Shown piece by piece: positions 16,007-25,840 of a stretch of 64,000 bases of DNA. Source of the stretch: Oscillospiraceae bacterium (GTDB lineage: Bacteria; Bacillota; Clostridia; Oscillospirales; Ruminococcaceae); assembly GCA_017473015.1 (NCBI GenBank), contig JAFUNP010000029.1:1-64000 (forward strand). The letters are read 5' to 3'. The notes below the pieces were generated by a model. The model had not been told where the DNA came from. It saw only the letters and a program-made list of their open reading frames with translations, and ran no database searches. Every line of letters starts with the position of its first letter. The first letter of the stretch is position 1. The position numbers were made by a program, and so were the translations under genes.

Positions 16007-16450
16007 TTATTTCACCTCTGCCTTTCCGCCTGCAGCTTCAATTTTTTCTTTTGCTGAAGCAGAGAAAGCTTTGAGTTCAACTGTCAGTGGTTTTGTGATT
16101 TCACCTCTGCCAAGAACTTTGATACCGTCGTTTACTTTTTTAACAAGACCGCTTGCTACTACTGCTGCTTCATCAACAACACTGTTAGCTTCGAATCTTT
16201 CTTCAAGGTCACATACGTTGATAATTGCGTAGTTTGTTGCAAATACGCTGTTGTTAAAACCAACTTTAGGAAGTCTTCTCTGCAGTGGCAGCTGACCGCC
16301 TTCAAAGCCTGCTTTCTTAGCGCCTGAACGTGCTTTCTGACCTTTGTGACCGTAGCCTGCTGTTTTACCGTTACCGGAGCCGTGACCACGACCTTTTCTT
16401 TTAGCAGCTTTTGTAGAACCTGCTGCAGGTTTCAATTCGTGAAGCATCAT
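16007..16450 (-). CDS. rplO: 50S ribosomal protein L15
   Basis: The 147-residue protein begins MLHELKPAAGSTKAAKRKGRGHGSG (a second ATG directly follows the first, either could be used) and has the Gly/Arg-rich N-terminal tail that threads through 23S rRNA. Order rpmD-rplO-secY is conserved. Confidence 0.97.
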   Translation of the reverse strand: MMLHELKPAAGSTKAAKRKGRGHGSGNGKTAGYGHKGQKARSGAKKAGFEGGQLPLQRRLPKVGFNNSVFATNYAIINVCDLEERFEANSVVDEAAVVASGLVKKVNDGIKVLGRGEITKPLTVELKAFSASAKEKIEAAGGKAEVK

Positions 16451-16468
16451 AATTGTGCACCTCCTGTC

Positions 16469-16645
16469 TTATTTCACAACTTCAACCAGGTGAGAGATTT
16501 TAGCAATCTTACCCATTGTAGCTGCGTTATCTGGCTGAACTGTTACGTCGCCAACTTTTTTGAGGCCCAGAGCTGCTGCACAATCTTTCTGATTCTGAAT
16601 GCGACCTGCAAGGCTTTTAACAAGTTTGATTGTTACTGTAGCCAT
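16469..16645 (-). CDS. rpmD: 50S ribosomal protein L30
   Basis: A 58-codon gene read directly from the sequence: MATVTIKLVKSLAGR, then DCAAALGLKKVGDVTVQ and the end SHLVEVVK. This is the short bacterial L30 with its usual LGL(K/R) motif. It lies between rpsE and rplO. Confidence 0.95.
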   Translation of the reverse strand: MATVTIKLVKSLAGRIQNQKDCAAALGLKKVGDVTVQPDNAATMGKIAKISHLVEVVK

Positions 16646-16662
16646 TTCAAAGTACCCCCTAA

Positions 16663-17163
16663 TTAACCTAATACTTCTTCTACGCTCAGACCACGCAGTT
16701 TAGCAACTTCTTCAACTGTTCTTACAGAAGAAAGACCTGCTACTGTTGCAGCAACAACGTTGCCTGGGTTTCTTGAGCGGAGAGATTTTGTACGAATATC
16801 TTTGATACCTGCTGCTTCCAGAACGGCACGAACTGCGCCACCTGCGATAACACCAGTACCAGGAGCAGCTGGTCTCATAAGGATTCTTGCTGCGCCGAAT
16901 GCACCAACAGTTTCATGTGGAATTGTTGTGCCTTTCATTGATACTCTAACTAAATTTTTTCTAGCATCTTCAACACCTTTGCGGATTGCTTCAGGTACTT
17001 CAGCTGCTTTACCTATACCATAACCTACGATACCGTCGCCGTTACCAACTACGATAAGAGCTGAGAACTTCATTACACGGCCGCCTTTAACGGTTTTTGA
17101 TACACGATTGATTGATACAACCTTCTCCTGAAGGTCAAGTACACTTGCGTCAATTCTTTCCAT
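16663..17163 (-). CDS. rpsE: 30S ribosomal protein S5
   Basis: The 166-residue protein has the double-stranded RNA-binding N-terminal half ([26 protein letters not shown]) and the C-terminal S5 fold ([29 protein letters not shown] is the conserved core). It contributes to decoding accuracy and mRNA entry. Confidence 0.98.
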   Translation of the reverse strand: MERIDASVLDLQEKVVSINRVSKTVKGGRVMKFSALIVVGNGDGIVGYGIGKAAEVPEAIRKGVEDARKNLVRVSMKGTTIPHETVGAFGAARILMRPAAPGTGVIAGGAVRAVLEAAGIKDIRTKSLRSRNPGNVVAATVAGLSSVRTVEEVAKLRGLSVEEVLG

Positions 17164-17175
17164 TGTATCTCCTCC

Positions 17176-17535
17176 TTACAGCACTAAGCCGCCTTCACGG
17201 GCGCCTTCTGCCAATGCTTTAACACGACCATGATAGATGTAGCCGCCACGGTCAAACACTACTTCTGTAATGCCTTTTTCAATAGCTCTTTTTGCTACTG
17301 TATTGCCAACTGCTTTTGCAGCTTCGATGTTACCGCCATTGCCTGTAAAATCTTTGTCCATTGTTGATGCACTAACAAGTGTTACACCTGCTACGTCATC
17401 AATAATCTGAGCATAGATGTGCTTTGAGGAGCGGAAAACATTCAGACGAGGACGTGCTGCTGTGCCGCTGATTTTTCTGCGAACTCTGGCATGTCTTCTC
17501 AGTCTTGCCTGATTACTGTTTGGTTTCTTTACCAT
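17176..17535 (-). CDS. rplR: 50S ribosomal protein L18
   Basis: The 119-residue product has the basic N-terminus and the 5S rRNA-binding core ([40 protein letters not shown]). It joins L5 in carrying 5S rRNA into the large subunit. Confidence 0.98.
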   Translation of the reverse strand: MVKKPNSNQARLRRHARVRRKISGTAARPRLNVFRSSKHIYAQIIDDVAGVTLVSASTMDKDFTGNGGNIEAAKAVGNTVAKRAIEKGITEVVFDRGGYIYHGRVKALAEGAREGGLVL

Positions 17536-17553
17536 AATTAGCTCACTCCTTTA

Positions 17554-18096
17554 TTATTTACCTTTACCTGTTTTGCCTTCTTTGCGGATGATGTATTCGC
17601 CTACATAACGGATACCTTTACCTTTGTAAGGTTCTGGTGGACGTTTTTCGCGGATTTCAGCTGCAATCTGGCCAACTTTCTGTTTATCGATACCGATAAC
17701 TTTGATTTTGTTTGCGTCTGGGCATTCAAATTTGATGCCGTCAACTTCTGGTACGATTACCTGATGTGAGAAGCCCAGGTTCATAACAAGGTTTGTACCC
17801 TGTTTTGCAACTCTGTAACCTACACCGATAACTTCCAGATCTTTAGAGAAGCCTTCGGAAACACCTGTAACCATGTTGCTGATAAGTGTTCTTGTCAGAC
17901 CGTGCAGTGCTTTGCATTCGTTTGAGTCATCTGGACGGGAAACTACTACATTACCGCCTTCAACAGCGATAGCCATTTTAGCGTTAAATGTGGAATCAAG
18001 TGTTCCCTTAGGGCCAGCAACTGTAACTTTATTTCCATCAACTGTAACATTTACACCTGCTGGAATAGTGATGGGTTTTCTTCCTATTCTCGACAT
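17554..18096 (-). CDS. rplF: 50S ribosomal protein L6
   Basis: The 180-residue protein contains two homologous L6 folds and ends with the signature RPPEPYKGKGIRYVGEYI that meets 23S rRNA near the factor-binding site. It starts MSRIGRKPITIPAGV. Confidence 0.98.
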   Translation of the reverse strand: MSRIGRKPITIPAGVNVTVDGNKVTVAGPKGTLDSTFNAKMAIAVEGGNVVVSRPDDSNECKALHGLTRTLISNMVTGVSEGFSKDLEVIGVGYRVAKQGTNLVMNLGFSHQVIVPEVDGIKFECPDANKIKVIGIDKQKVGQIAAEIREKRPPEPYKGKGIRYVGEYIIRKEGKTGKGK

Positions 18097-18110
18097 AACT
18101 ATTTACCCCC

Positions 18111-18509
18111 TTACCATACAAAAGCGAGAACTTCGCCGCCCACGTTTTCTTTGCGGGCTTTCTTGTCTGTCATAACGCCTTTAGGTGTAGAAATGATAGC
18201 TGTACCGATACCTTTCATAACCTTTGGCATATCTTCGCAGCTTGTGTAGATACGAAGACCTGGTTTGGAAACTCTGCGCAGGCCTGTGATTACAGGTGCG
18301 CCTGTTTCTGTATATTTCAGTGTGATTGTGATAACACCCTGTTTATCATCTTCTGTCACTGTGTAGCTTTTTACGTAACCTTCTTCAACAAGAATCTGAG
18401 CAATAGCTTTTTTCATGTTGGATGCAGGTACGTCAACTGTTGCATGTCTTGCCTGAGAAGCATTTCTGATTCTGGTCAGCAGATCTGCAATTGGATCAGT
18501 GATATTCAT
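18111..18509 (-). CDS. rpsH: 30S ribosomal protein S8
   Basis: The 132-residue protein starts [17 protein letters not shown] and carries the C-terminal signature [28 protein letters not shown]8 binds helix 21 of 16S rRNA. In enterobacteria it also represses the spc operon; I see no mimic of its site here. Confidence 0.98.
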   Translation of the reverse strand: MNITDPIADLLTRIRNASQARHATVDVPASNMKKAIAQILVEEGYVKSYTVTEDDKQGVITITLKYTETGAPVITGLRRVSKPGLRIYTSCEDMPKVMKGIGTAIISTPKGVMTDKKARKENVGGEVLAFVW

Positions 18510-18538
18510 AATTGCCTCCTATATTATTATAAGTTTGA

Positions 18539-18724
18539 TTACCAGCTTGCTTTTCTTACGCCAGGAATTTCACCTTTGTAAGCCAGTTCTCTGAAGCAGA
18601 TACGGCAGATGCCGTATTTTCTCAGATAAGCATGTGGTCTGCCACAGATTTTGCATCTGTTGTACTGTCTTGTTGAAAATTTAGGTTCGCGCTGCTGCTT
18701 AACCTTCATTGATGTTTTTGCCAT
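18539..18724 (-). CDS. rpsZ: 30S ribosomal protein S14, zinc form (type Z)
   Basis: The 61-residue product has the two CxxC pairs of the zinc-dependent short S14 ([21 protein letters not shown]) and ends GVRKASW. A zinc-independent long S14 paralogue, if the organism has one, would be elsewhere. Confidence 0.97.
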   Translation of the reverse strand: MAKTSMKVKQQREPKFSTRQYNRCKICGRPHAYLRKYGICRICFRELAYKGEIPGVRKASW

Positions 18725-18740
18725 TGTTTACTTCCCCCTC

Positions 18741-19280
18741 TTAGTTTGCGAATGGAGCACCCAGTGCTTTGAGCAGGGCTTTTGCTTCTTCGTCTGTCTG
18801 AGCTGTAGTTACGAATGAGATATCCATACCGCGCAGAGCGTCGATTTTATCATATTCGATTTCTGGGAAGATCAGCTGTTCTTTGATACCGAAAGAGTAG
18901 TTGCCTCTGCCGTCGAAAGAGTTGCCATTGATACCATGGAAGTCTCTTACACGTGGGAGTGCTACGTTGAACAGTCTGTCAACGAATTCGTACATTCTTT
19001 CGCCACGGAGTGTAACTTTAACACCGATTGGCATGCCTTCACGGAGTTTGAAGTTAGCAACTGATTTTTTAGCTTTACATACGATTGGCTGCTGACCTGT
19101 GATTTTTTTCAGGTCGCCTACAACTGATTCGATAACTTTTGCGTTATCTTTAGCTTCGGAACAACCAACATTGATAACAACTTTATCAAGTTTTGGAATC
19201 TGCATTACGCTTTTGTAGTTGAACTGCTTCATAAGAGCAGGAGCAACTTCGCTTACATATAATTCTTTGATGTTAGACAT
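18741..19280 (-). CDS. rplE: 50S ribosomal protein L5
   Basis: The 179-residue protein shows the L5 core ([62 protein letters not shown]). It binds 5S rRNA and touches P-site tRNA. Confidence 0.98.
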   Translation of the reverse strand: MSNIKELYVSEVAPALMKQFNYKSVMQIPKLDKVVINVGCSEAKDNAKVIESVVGDLKKITGQQPIVCKAKKSVANFKLREGMPIGVKVTLRGERMYEFVDRLFNVALPRVRDFHGINGNSFDGRGNYSFGIKEQLIFPEIEYDKIDALRGMDISFVTTAQTDEEAKALLKALGAPFAN

Positions 19281-19301
19281 TTAAAAGTTCCTCCCTTTCT
19301 C

Positions 19302-19616
19302 TTATAATTCAGCACCACAGTGCTTGCAAATACGAACTTTTTTGTCGCCTTCTACTTTGTGGCCTACTCTTGTAGCTTTGCCACATTTTGGACATACTGG
19401 CATAACTTTGCTTGCGTAGATTGCGCCTTCTGCATCTACGATGCCGCCTGTTTCGCCCTGACGTCTTGGTTTAACATGTTTTTTAACCATGTTAAGACCT
19501 TCAACGATAACTTTACCTTCTTTTGGGCTCACAGCGAGAACTTTGCCAGTTTCACCACGGTCTTTACCGCTGATAATTTTAACGGTATCGCCTGTTTTTA
19601 CATGAACTTTATTCAT
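19302..19616 (-). CDS. rplX: 50S ribosomal protein L24
   Basis: The 104-residue protein has the KOW motif near its start ([21 protein letters not shown]) and a C-terminal pair of CxxC elements ([12 protein letters not shown] and ICKHCGAEL) that is common in Firmicutes L24 and could hold zinc. L24 starts assembly of the large subunit. Confidence 0.97.
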   Translation of the reverse strand: MNKVHVKTGDTVKIISGKDRGETGKVLAVSPKEGKVIVEGLNMVKKHVKPRRQGETGGIVDAEGAIYASKVMPVCPKCGKATRVGHKVEGDKKVRICKHCGAEL

Positions 19617-19627
19617 TATAAATCTCC

Positions 19628-19996
19628 TTACAGTGATTCTGGTGCAAGGCTCAGGATTTTCAGGTAGCCTTTGTCGCGCAGTTCGCGAGCAACAGGTCCA
19701 AAAATACGTGTGCCTCTTGGGTTTTTGTCATCTCTAATAATAACTGCTGCATTTTCGTCGAAACGGATATATGAACCGTCTTCACGGCGCAGGCCGCTCT
19801 TGGAACGAACGATAACAGCTTTAACTACTTCACCTTTTTTAACAACGCCGCCTGGTGTTGTCTTTTTAACGGATGCTACAACAACATCGCCGATATTTGC
19901 ATATCTTCTGCGTGTGCCGCCCAGAACTCTGATACACATCAGTTCTTTGGCACCTGTGTTGTCTGCAACCTTCAGATAGGTCTGCATCTGTACCAT
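19628..19996 (-). CDS. rplN: 50S ribosomal protein L14
   Basis: The 122-residue product starts [27 protein letters not shown] and ends with [20 protein letters not shown], both signatures of L14, which bridges to the small subunit. Confidence 0.98.
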   Translation of the reverse strand: MVQMQTYLKVADNTGAKELMCIRVLGGTRRRYANIGDVVVASVKKTTPGGVVKKGEVVKAVIVRSKSGLRREDGSYIRFDENAAVIIRDDKNPRGTRIFGPVARELRDKGYLKILSLAPESL

Positions 19997-20026
19997 TTGT
20001 ACAAGTCCTCCTTTTCAAAAATTAGC

Positions 20027-20281
20027 TTATTTAGCTTTTTCTACTATCTTAACAAGTCTCCAGTTTTTGTCTTTAGAAAGTGGACGAGTTTCCATGATTT
20101 CTACACGGTCGCCGATGCCACATTCATTGTTTTCATCGTGAGCTTTGAACTTGATTGTTCTTTTTACGATTTTTTTGTATAAAGGGTGTTTAACTCTGTC
20201 TTCGATAGCAACAACGATTGTTTTGTCCATTTTGTCGGATACTACTGTACCAACTCTTGTTTTTCTAAGATTGCGTTCCAT
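20027..20281 (-). CDS. rpsQ: 30S ribosomal protein S17
   Basis: The 84-residue OB-fold protein starts [24 protein letters not shown] and has [21 protein letters not shown]. It binds the 5' domain of 16S rRNA. Confidence 0.98.
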   Translation of the reverse strand: MERNLRKTRVGTVVSDKMDKTIVVAIEDRVKHPLYKKIVKRTIKFKAHDENNECGIGDRVEIMETRPLSKDKNWRLVKIVEKAK

Positions 20282-20299
20282 TGTCTTTACCTCCCTTTA

Positions 20300-20488
20300 T
20301 TATTTTTCGATTGCGCTCAGAGCTGTGTTAACTCTTGCGATATCTTTTTTAACTGTCTGGATTCTCATTGGGTTTTCCAACTGATTGATAGCGTGCTGAA
20401 AACGAAGATTGAACAGTTCTGCTTTGAGTTCTTTGAGTTTAGCTGTCAGCTGTTCTGCTGACATGTTACGGAGTTCACTTGCTTTCAT
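20300..20488 (-). CDS. rpmC: 50S ribosomal protein L29
   Basis: The 62-residue helical protein starts [14 protein letters not shown]. The ATG at 20488 has an AGGTG six bases upstream; a GTG three codons earlier is in frame but lies inside that ribosome binding site, so the ATG is preferred. One base separates it from the rplP stop. L29 sits near the tunnel exit, where trigger factor and SRP dock. Confidence 0.95.
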   Translation of the reverse strand: MKASELRNMSAEQLTAKLKELKAELFNLRFQHAINQLENPMRIQTVKKDIARVNTALSAIEK

Positions 20489-20489
20489 A

Positions 20490-20909
20490 CTATTCACCTA
20501 CCTCATCCTTTTTAACAAATTTACATTTGATTGGCAGTTTGTGCATAGCGAGACGCATAGCTTCTCTTGCAAGTTCTTCTGAAACACCGCCGATTTCGAA
20601 CATAACTCTGCCTGGTTTAACAACTGCTACCCAGTATTCTGGTGAACCTTTACCGGAACCCATACGAGTTTCAGCTGGTTTTTCTGTTACTGGTTTGTCT
20701 GGGAAAATTTTGATCCAAACCTGGCCACCACGTTTGATGTAACGTGTCATAGCGATACGAGCAGCTTCGATCTGGTTGGATGTAATCCATGCTGGTTCCA
20801 GAGCCTGCAGACCATACTGACCGTATGTTACTTTATTACCACGAGTAGCTTTGCCTTTCATACGGCCTCTGTGTACTCTACGGTATTTAACTCTTTTTGG
20901 TAAAAGCAT
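20490..20909 (-). CDS. rplP: 50S ribosomal protein L16
   Basis: The 139-residue product starts [19 protein letters not shown] and has the signature [21 protein letters not shown]16 organises the A-site region of 23S rRNA. Its start overlaps the rpsC stop by one base. Confidence 0.98.
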   Translation of the reverse strand: MLLPKRVKYRRVHRGRMKGKATRGNKVTYGQYGLQALEPAWITSNQIEAARIAMTRYIKRGGQVWIKIFPDKPVTEKPAETRMGSGKGSPEYWVAVVKPGRVMFEIGGVSEELAREAMRLAMHKLPIKCKFVKKDEVGE

Positions 20910-21580
20910 TATTTGTTGCCTCCTTCTTTACGAGGTTTAGCACCTTTGAGCACTTCACCTTTGTAAATCCAAACTTTAACGCCAACTTTACCGAAAGTTG
21001 TGTTAGCTTCTGCAAAACCGTAGTCGATGTCTGCACGAAGTGTCTGAAGAGGAATTGTGCCTTCATGGTAATGTTCTGTTCTAGCGATATCTGCACCGCC
21101 GAGACGGCCGGATACGCTTGTTTTGATACCTTTAGCGCCCATTCTCATAGCTCTGGACATTGCCTGTTTCATAGCTCTTCTGAATGCTACGCGTCTTTCA
21201 AGCTGAGCAGCGATGTTTTCAGCAACCAGCTGAGCGTCTGCATCTGCCTGTTTGATTTCTGTGATGTTGATGAGAACTTCTTCAACAGGTCTTTTTACCT
21301 GTTTAGCAACCTGTGCTCTCAGTTTTTCGATTTCTGCACCCTGACGGCCGATAACCATACCTGGTTTTGCACAGAAGATGTTCAGTCTCAGTACTTTTGA
21401 GTCTCTCTCAATCTCAATTTTAGATACACCGGCAGTGTAAAGCTGAGCTTTGAGAACTTTTCTGATGTTGTAGTCTTCTACGAGAGTATCGCCGAAGTTT
21501 TTCTTTTCAACGTACCAACGAGAATCCCAGTTTTTAATTACGCCTACACGAAGACCGTGTGGATTAACTTTCTGTCCCAT
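20909..21580 (-). CDS. rpsC: 30S ribosomal protein S3
   Basis: The 223-residue protein begins [22 protein letters not shown], has the KH domain at about 40-107 ([20 protein letters not shown]) and the C-terminal signature [21 protein letters not shown]. It guards the mRNA entry channel. Confidence 0.98.
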   Translation of the reverse strand: MGQKVNPHGLRVGVIKNWDSRWYVEKKNFGDTLVEDYNIRKVLKAQLYTAGVSKIEIERDSKVLRLNIFCAKPGMVIGRQGAEIEKLRAQVAKQVKRPVEEVLINITEIKQADADAQLVAENIAAQLERRVAFRRAMKQAMSRAMRMGAKGIKTSVSGRLGGADIARTEHYHEGTIPLQTLRADIDYGFAEANTTFGKVGVKVWIYKGEVLKGAKPRKEGGNK

Positions 21581-21590
21581 AGCTTCCTCC

Positions 21591-21929
21591 TTATTCTTCG
21601 ATTTCTTTCAGAACAACTGTCATGTGAGATGTTCTTTTCAGAATTCTGTATGCTCTGCCCTGTGCTCTTGGCATAACTCTTTTCAGAGTTGGGCCTGGTG
21701 TAACAAAACATTCTGCTACATACAGACTGTTTTTGTCCATGTTGTAATTGTGTTCCGCATTTGCCATTGCTGATTTAACCAGTTTAAGTAAAGGTTCGCA
21801 AGCAGCTTTTGGTGTGTGCTGCAGAATAGCAACAGCTTCGTTTACTGGTTTGTTTCTGATCAAATCCATAACGATCTGCACTTTTCTTGGTGCGATGCGG
21901 GCGTGTCTAAGGTATGCCCTTGCTTCCAT
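21591..21929 (-). CDS. rplV: 50S ribosomal protein L22
   Basis: The 112-residue product starts [20 protein letters not shown] and carries the tunnel-lining loop region ([23 protein letters not shown]), where macrolide-resistance changes occur in other species. Confidence 0.98.
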   Translation of the reverse strand: MEARAYLRHARIAPRKVQIVMDLIRNKPVNEAVAILQHTPKAACEPLLKLVKSAMANAEHNYNMDKNSLYVAECFVTPGPTLKRVMPRAQGRAYRILKRTSHMTVVLKEIEE

Positions 21930-21948
21930 AGTGTTACTCTCCTTTTAA

Positions 21949-22221
21949 TTACTTAGATGATTTAGAACCAGCGTGACCGCGGTATGTTCTTGTTGGTGCG
22001 AATTCGCCGAGTTTGTGGCCAACCATATCTTCTGTTACATATACTGGCACGTGTTTGCGGCCGTCATGTACTGCGAATGTGTGACCTACAAAGTCTGGGA
22101 ATATTGTAGATGAACGGCTCCAAGTCTTGAGGACTCTTTTTTCGCCAGCTTTGTTCATTTCTTTAACTCTTTTGAGAAGAACAGGCTGCACGAAAGGGCC
22201 TTTTTTAATACTTCTACCCAT
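21949..22221 (-). CDS. rpsS: 30S ribosomal protein S19
   Basis: The 90-residue protein starts [19 protein letters not shown] and has the signature [22 protein letters not shown]. It forms a head complex with S13. Confidence 0.98.
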   Translation of the reverse strand: MGRSIKKGPFVQPVLLKRVKEMNKAGEKRVLKTWSRSSTIFPDFVGHTFAVHDGRKHVPVYVTEDMVGHKLGEFAPTRTYRGHAGSKSSK

Positions 22222-22236
22222 ATCTTAACTCCTTTA

Positions 22237-23067
22237 TTAACCGTTGCGACGTCTAACAATGAATTTGTCAGATGCTTTGTGTGTGTTTCTTGTTTTGTAA
22301 CCCAGAGCTGGTTTGCCCCATGGTGTTACAGGACCTGGACGGCCAACTGGTGATTTACCTTCACCACCACCGTGTGGATGGTCAACAGGGTTCATTACGG
22401 AACCACGAACTGTTGGTCTCCAACCCATGTGGCGTTTTTTACCAGCTTTACCGATTTTAACATTGTCATGGTCAAGGTTAGATACCTGGCCAACTGTTGC
22501 ATAGCAGTTGAGAGGAATGTTTCTCAGTTCGCCGGAAGGCAGACGTACAAGACCGTATTTACCTTCTTTAGCGATCAGCTGTGCAAAGTTACCAGCGGAA
22601 CGAACCAGCTGACCACCTTTGCCAGGATAGAGTTCGATATTGTGGATAACTGTACCAACTGGGATGTTGTTGATTGGCAGGGCGTTACCTGGTTTGATGT
22701 CAGCGCCTTCGCCGCTCATTACTGTATCACCTACGCTCAGACCGTTTGGAGCGAGGATGTAGGATTTAACGCCGTCTTCGTACTGAATCAGAGCGATAAA
22801 TGCTGTTCTGTTTGGATCGTATTCCAGTGTGAGAACTGTAGCTGGCACGCCAACTTTGTTTCTCTTGAAATCGATTACACGATATTTTGTTCTGTTACCA
22901 CCGCCGTGGTGACGAACTGTGATGCGGCCTGTGTTGTTACGGCCTGCTGTTGTTTTCATAGGTTCCAGAAGACTTCTTTCTGGTTTAACCTTGGAAAGAA
23001 CCGAATAGTCTGTTACTGCCATGTTACGGCGTGATGGAGTAGTCGGTTTAAATCTTTTGATTGCCAT
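22237..23067 (-). CDS. rplB: 50S ribosomal protein L2
   Basis: The 276-residue protein has the N-terminal OB-like domain, the SH3-like domain and the C-terminal signature [19 protein letters not shown] containing the conserved histidine near the peptidyl transferase centre. The gap upstream to rplW is unusually long (114 bases) and holds a terminator-like hairpin. Confidence 0.98.
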   Translation of the reverse strand: MAIKRFKPTTPSRRNMAVTDYSVLSKVKPERSLLEPMKTTAGRNNTGRITVRHHGGGNRTKYRVIDFKRNKVGVPATVLTLEYDPNRTAFIALIQYEDGVKSYILAPNGLSVGDTVMSGEGADIKPGNALPINNIPVGTVIHNIELYPGKGGQLVRSAGNFAQLIAKEGKYGLVRLPSGELRNIPLNCYATVGQVSNLDHDNVKIGKAGKKRHMGWRPTVRGSVMNPVDHPHGGGEGKSPVGRPGPVTPWGKPALGYKTRNTHKASDKFIVRRRNG

Positions 23068-23126
23068 TTAGGTTCACTCTCCTTATGAGTCTTTTTGCGA
23101 GAAACGCCTTCTGCGCCTCCCATACT

Positions 23127-23152
23127 TAAAAACGCCTTTATATCTAAGGCGG
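23127..23152 (-). terminator. Terminator-like hairpin inside the S10 operon (rplW-rplB gap)
   Basis: On the minus strand CGCCTT / AAGGCG enclose a short loop and are followed by TTTTT. The position, inside a ribosomal operon between rplW and rplB, makes it more likely an attenuator or a partial terminator than a full stop. Confidence 0.5.
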
Positions 23153-23181
23153 AAGGTCTATCGAATGTGACCGGTTGTTTA

Positions 23182-23475
23182 TTAGAACATGCCGTCGAAG
23201 AATTCGATGCCTTTAGATTCAGCTGTCAGTGTAACGATAGCTTTTTTCATAGCAGCTGTGTAGCCGCCTTTCCAGCCCTGACGACGGAATTTGCCGCGTA
23301 CAGAGATTGTGTTTACTTTAGCAACTTTTACGCCGAACAGTTCTTCAACTGCTTTAGCAATTTCGATTTTGTTAGCGTCTTTTGCTACCTGGAATGTGTA
23401 TTTCTTGTCAGTAATGCCTTTCATGCTGTTTTCAGTGATGATTGGCTTGATGATGATATCCTGTGCCATTTTCAT
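23182..23475 (-). CDS. rplW: 50S ribosomal protein L23
   Basis: The 97-residue product (QDIIIKPIITENSMKGITDKKYTF) is a normal bacterial L23, the docking site for trigger factor and SRP at the tunnel exit. The first ATG overlaps the rplD stop codon by one base and has AGGAGG ten bases upstream; a second ATG at codon 3 is possible. Confidence 0.97.
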   Translation of the reverse strand: MKMAQDIIIKPIITENSMKGITDKKYTFQVAKDANKIEIAKAVEELFGVKVAKVNTISVRGKFRRQGWKGGYTAAMKKAIVTLTAESKGIEFFDGMF

Positions 23476-24095
23476 TATGCGAATACCTCCTCAAGTTTCT
23501 TTGCAGCATCCAGAGCTACAACCAGTGTTTTTGCGTTGATTGTATCGTAAGCGTTCATTGTTGTTGCTACTGTTGTTTGTACACCTGGGATATTGCCAGC
23601 TGACTTAACAACCTTCTTGTCTGCAACAGCCTGTACCATCAGTGTTTTGCCTGAAACGCCCAGATTGTTCAGCATTTTAACTACTGCTTTTGTAGAGTAA
23701 TCTGTAACTGCGAAGTCATTTACGATTACCAGTTTGCCTTCTGCAGCTTTAGCTGACAGAGCGGAGCAAATAGCCAGTTTTTTAACTTTTTTGTTCAGTG
23801 TGTAGCTGTAGTCGCGTGGTTTTGGACCCAGAGCAACGCCACCGTGTGTCCACTGTGGTGAACGGATGGAACCCTGACGAGCACGACCTGTGCCTTTCTG
23901 TCTCCATGGTTTACGGCCGCCGCCGCTTACTTCAGCTCTTGTAAGTGTTGACTGTGTACCCTGTCTCTGGTTTGCCAGGAAGTTTACAACTGCCATGTGC
24001 ATTACTTTTTCGTTTGGTGTGATACCAAATACTGCATCAGAGAGCTCAACTGTGTCAACTTTAACACCATTAATGTCTAAAACATCAAATTTCAT
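23475..24095 (-). CDS. rplD: 50S ribosomal protein L4
   Basis: The 206-residue protein has the extended tunnel loop (GRKPWRQKGTGRARQGSIRSP) and the globular domain with LVIVNDFAV. In E. coli L4 represses the S10 operon through its leader; whether it acts on the leader described at 25148-25447 is unknown. Confidence 0.98.
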   Translation of the reverse strand: MKFDVLDINGVKVDTVELSDAVFGITPNEKVMHMAVVNFLANQRQGTQSTLTRAEVSGGGRKPWRQKGTGRARQGSIRSPQWTHGGVALGPKPRDYSYTLNKKVKKLAICSALSAKAAEGKLVIVNDFAVTDYSTKAVVKMLNNLGVSGKTLMVQAVADKKVVKSAGNIPGVQTTVATTMNAYDTINAKTLVVALDAAKKLEEVFA

Positions 24096-24109
24096 TTTGT
24101 TTACCTCCC

Positions 24110-24739
24110 TTAAGCTTTAACACTGTCTGTCAGTACAACGATGCCGCCTTTAGCACCTGGGATTGCACCTTTAACAGCGATGAGATTGTTTTCTGCGTCA
24201 ACTTTTACGATTGACAGGTTCTGTACTGTAACTCTTTCAGCACCGAGGTGACCTGGGAGTTTTTTGCCTTTGAATACTCTTGCGCCGTCGATAGAACCGT
24301 TAGAACCAGCATGTCTTGCAACAGGGCCTGTACCGTGTGTTGCTTTCAGTGAGTGCAGGTTCCATCTTTTGATAACGCCTGCATAACCTTTACCTTTGCT
24401 GATACCGCAAACGTCTACTTTGTCACCAGCAGCGAATACGTCTGCTTTGATGATGTCGCCTACGTTTACTTCTTCGATTGAATCAAAGCGGAATTCTCTC
24501 AGAGTTTTCTTTGGAGCAACGCCTGCTTTTTCGAAGTGACCTTTTGCTGGTTTTGACAGGCGGGAAAGTTTTACTTCGCCGTAACCCAGCTGAACTGCCT
24601 GATAGCCATCGCTTTCAACAGTTTTTTTCTGTACTACAACACATGGACCTGCTTCGATTACTGTTACTGGTACTACCATACCTTTTTCATCGAACAGCTG
24701 TGTCATACCGATTTTTTTACCGATAATTCCTTTTTGCAT
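24110..24739 (-). CDS. rplC: 50S ribosomal protein L3
   Basis: The 209-residue product starts [20 protein letters not shown] and has the signature [16 protein letters not shown](ID) close to the peptidyl transferase centre. The 96-base gap to rpsJ holds a GTTGGC / GCCAAC inverted repeat but no T run. Confidence 0.98.
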   Translation of the reverse strand: MQKGIIGKKIGMTQLFDEKGMVVPVTVIEAGPCVVVQKKTVESDGYQAVQLGYGEVKLSRLSKPAKGHFEKAGVAPKKTLREFRFDSIEEVNVGDIIKADVFAAGDKVDVCGISKGKGYAGVIKRWNLHSLKATHGTGPVARHAGSNGSIDGARVFKGKKLPGHLGAERVTVQNLSIVKVDAENNLIAVKGAIPGAKGGIVVLTDSVKA

Positions 24740-24835
24740 TTCTTAATGCCTCCTGTTAGGTTATTGGTTGGCCGTGGCCAACATGACTCCAACTTGTGGT
24801 TGAGAGGTTTTGGTTATCTAATATAATGTTATATA

Positions 24836-25147
24836 TTAGAGTTTGATTTCGATTTCAACGCCTGCAGGGAGCTGCAGTGTTGTAAGAGCTTCAACAGTCT
24901 TGTTTGTTGGTTTCAAGATGTCGATCAGTCTTTTGTGAGTTCTGTTTTCAAACTGTTCTCTGGAATCTTTGTATTTGTGAACAGCTCTCAGAATTGTGAT
25001 CACTTCTTTTTCTGTTGGAAGTGGGATTGGACCAGATACTCTTGCACCTGTTCTTTTTGCTGCTTCCACGATTTTATCAGCTGCTACATCGATGAGCTGA
25101 TGATCATAACTCTTAAGTCTAACTCTGATTTTTTCTTTGACTGCCAT
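24836..25147 (-). CDS. rpsJ: 30S ribosomal protein S10
   Basis: The 103-residue product starts [20 protein letters not shown] and has [19 protein letters not shown]. It is the first gene of the cluster, behind AAGGAGG and a long leader. S10 is also the NusE antitermination factor. Confidence 0.98.
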   Translation of the reverse strand: MAVKEKIRVRLKSYDHQLIDVAADKIVEAAKRTGARVSGPIPLPTEKEVITILRAVHKYKDSREQFENRTHKRLIDILKPTNKTVEALTTLQLPAGVEIEIKL

Positions 25148-25447
25148 TGTAACGCCTCCTTATAGTATTTAAATGATAGCGGCGGATTTTAAATATCGAA
25201 CACTGCGCCGGGTGTTTCGCACCCTTCCATGATAAAAACCGATTAACCGCCATGCAGTTATATCGGAACCTGGGCCATTGGGAGCCCGTTTATCACAAAG
25301 TTTCGGCCAGTGGACCTTTCCCAAGGTCATACACCCTTTGCATTTCAATATTTACTCGCCCGGTTCAAAGATCGGACATACTCGGCGGAAAAACCCACGG
25401 TTTCCGTGGCAACCTCCCGCGTCAACGCATAATCTTTGCAGTCGCCT
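25148..25447 (-). promoter_or_regulatory. Long structured 5' leader of the S10 operon
   Basis: Between the promoter and the rpsJ start lie about 300 bases that are visibly more GC-rich and more structured than the flanking intergenic DNA. On the minus strand I see CCACGG-aaa-CCGTGG followed by GTTTTTC (near 25390-25410), GACCTT / AAGGTC around GGGA (near 25312-25328), a longer stem CCGAT...ATCGG (near 25238-25266) and GGGTG / CACCC around CGAAA (near 25210-25225). No ORF fits. This looks like a regulatory ribosomal-protein leader; I cannot match it to a named family from memory. Confidence 0.65.
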
Positions 25448-25451
25448 AATT

Positions 25452-25480
25452 ATGATACAATATTTACAGAAATATTGCAA
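25452..25480 (-). promoter_or_regulatory. Promoter of the S10-spc-alpha cluster
   Basis: The minus strand reads TTGCAA (25475-25480), 17 bases, TATCAT (25452-25457), with a further TAAT behind. This is the only strong promoter upstream of rpsJ and puts the RNA start near 25446. Confidence 0.8.
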
Positions 25481-25840
25481 GTATTTTTACAATATTTTTA
25501 AATTTTGTACATTAGGCTAAATCATGTAGAATTTTCGGTTTTCTTTTTGTGCACTCTGTACACAAGGTGGGTTTTCTTTTTCCACATTATGGGTTAGTGT
25601 TTTTCTAAACCTTTGATATATTACCAAAAAGCCGGCATTTTGTCAATACTTACAAAAATATTTTTTAAATTTATTTAAAAACACTATTTTCTATGGAATT
25701 ACGGTCATTTTTCCACAAAGCACCCCGGCTACAGTATTGGACCTGTTATGTGAAATATTCATGTGACTACATTTTTATTTATTATTTATTAATTCTTAAT
25801 ATTTATTGTGGTACAATAGTTATACAGAGGATTGATAAAT
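25481..25840. other. AT-rich intergenic stretch
   Basis: Between the S10 promoter and the divergent DUF1287 gene. A short motif AAAGAAAACC occurs twice on the minus strand (near 25530 and 25570), and a GTGCAC/GTACAC pair lies between them. No gene or clear promoter is seen; TACAAT at 25812-25817 is a possible -10 for the next gene. Confidence 0.45.

Noticed and set aside
22372..23034. 220-codon plus-strand open frame opposite rplB
   Set aside because: Shadow of the L2 gene; amino acid composition is unlike any protein family and the L2 assignment is certain.
24740..24835. Terminator or riboswitch between rpsJ and rplC
   Set aside because: There is a GTTGGC / GCCAAC inverted repeat, but no T run and no known aptamer pattern.
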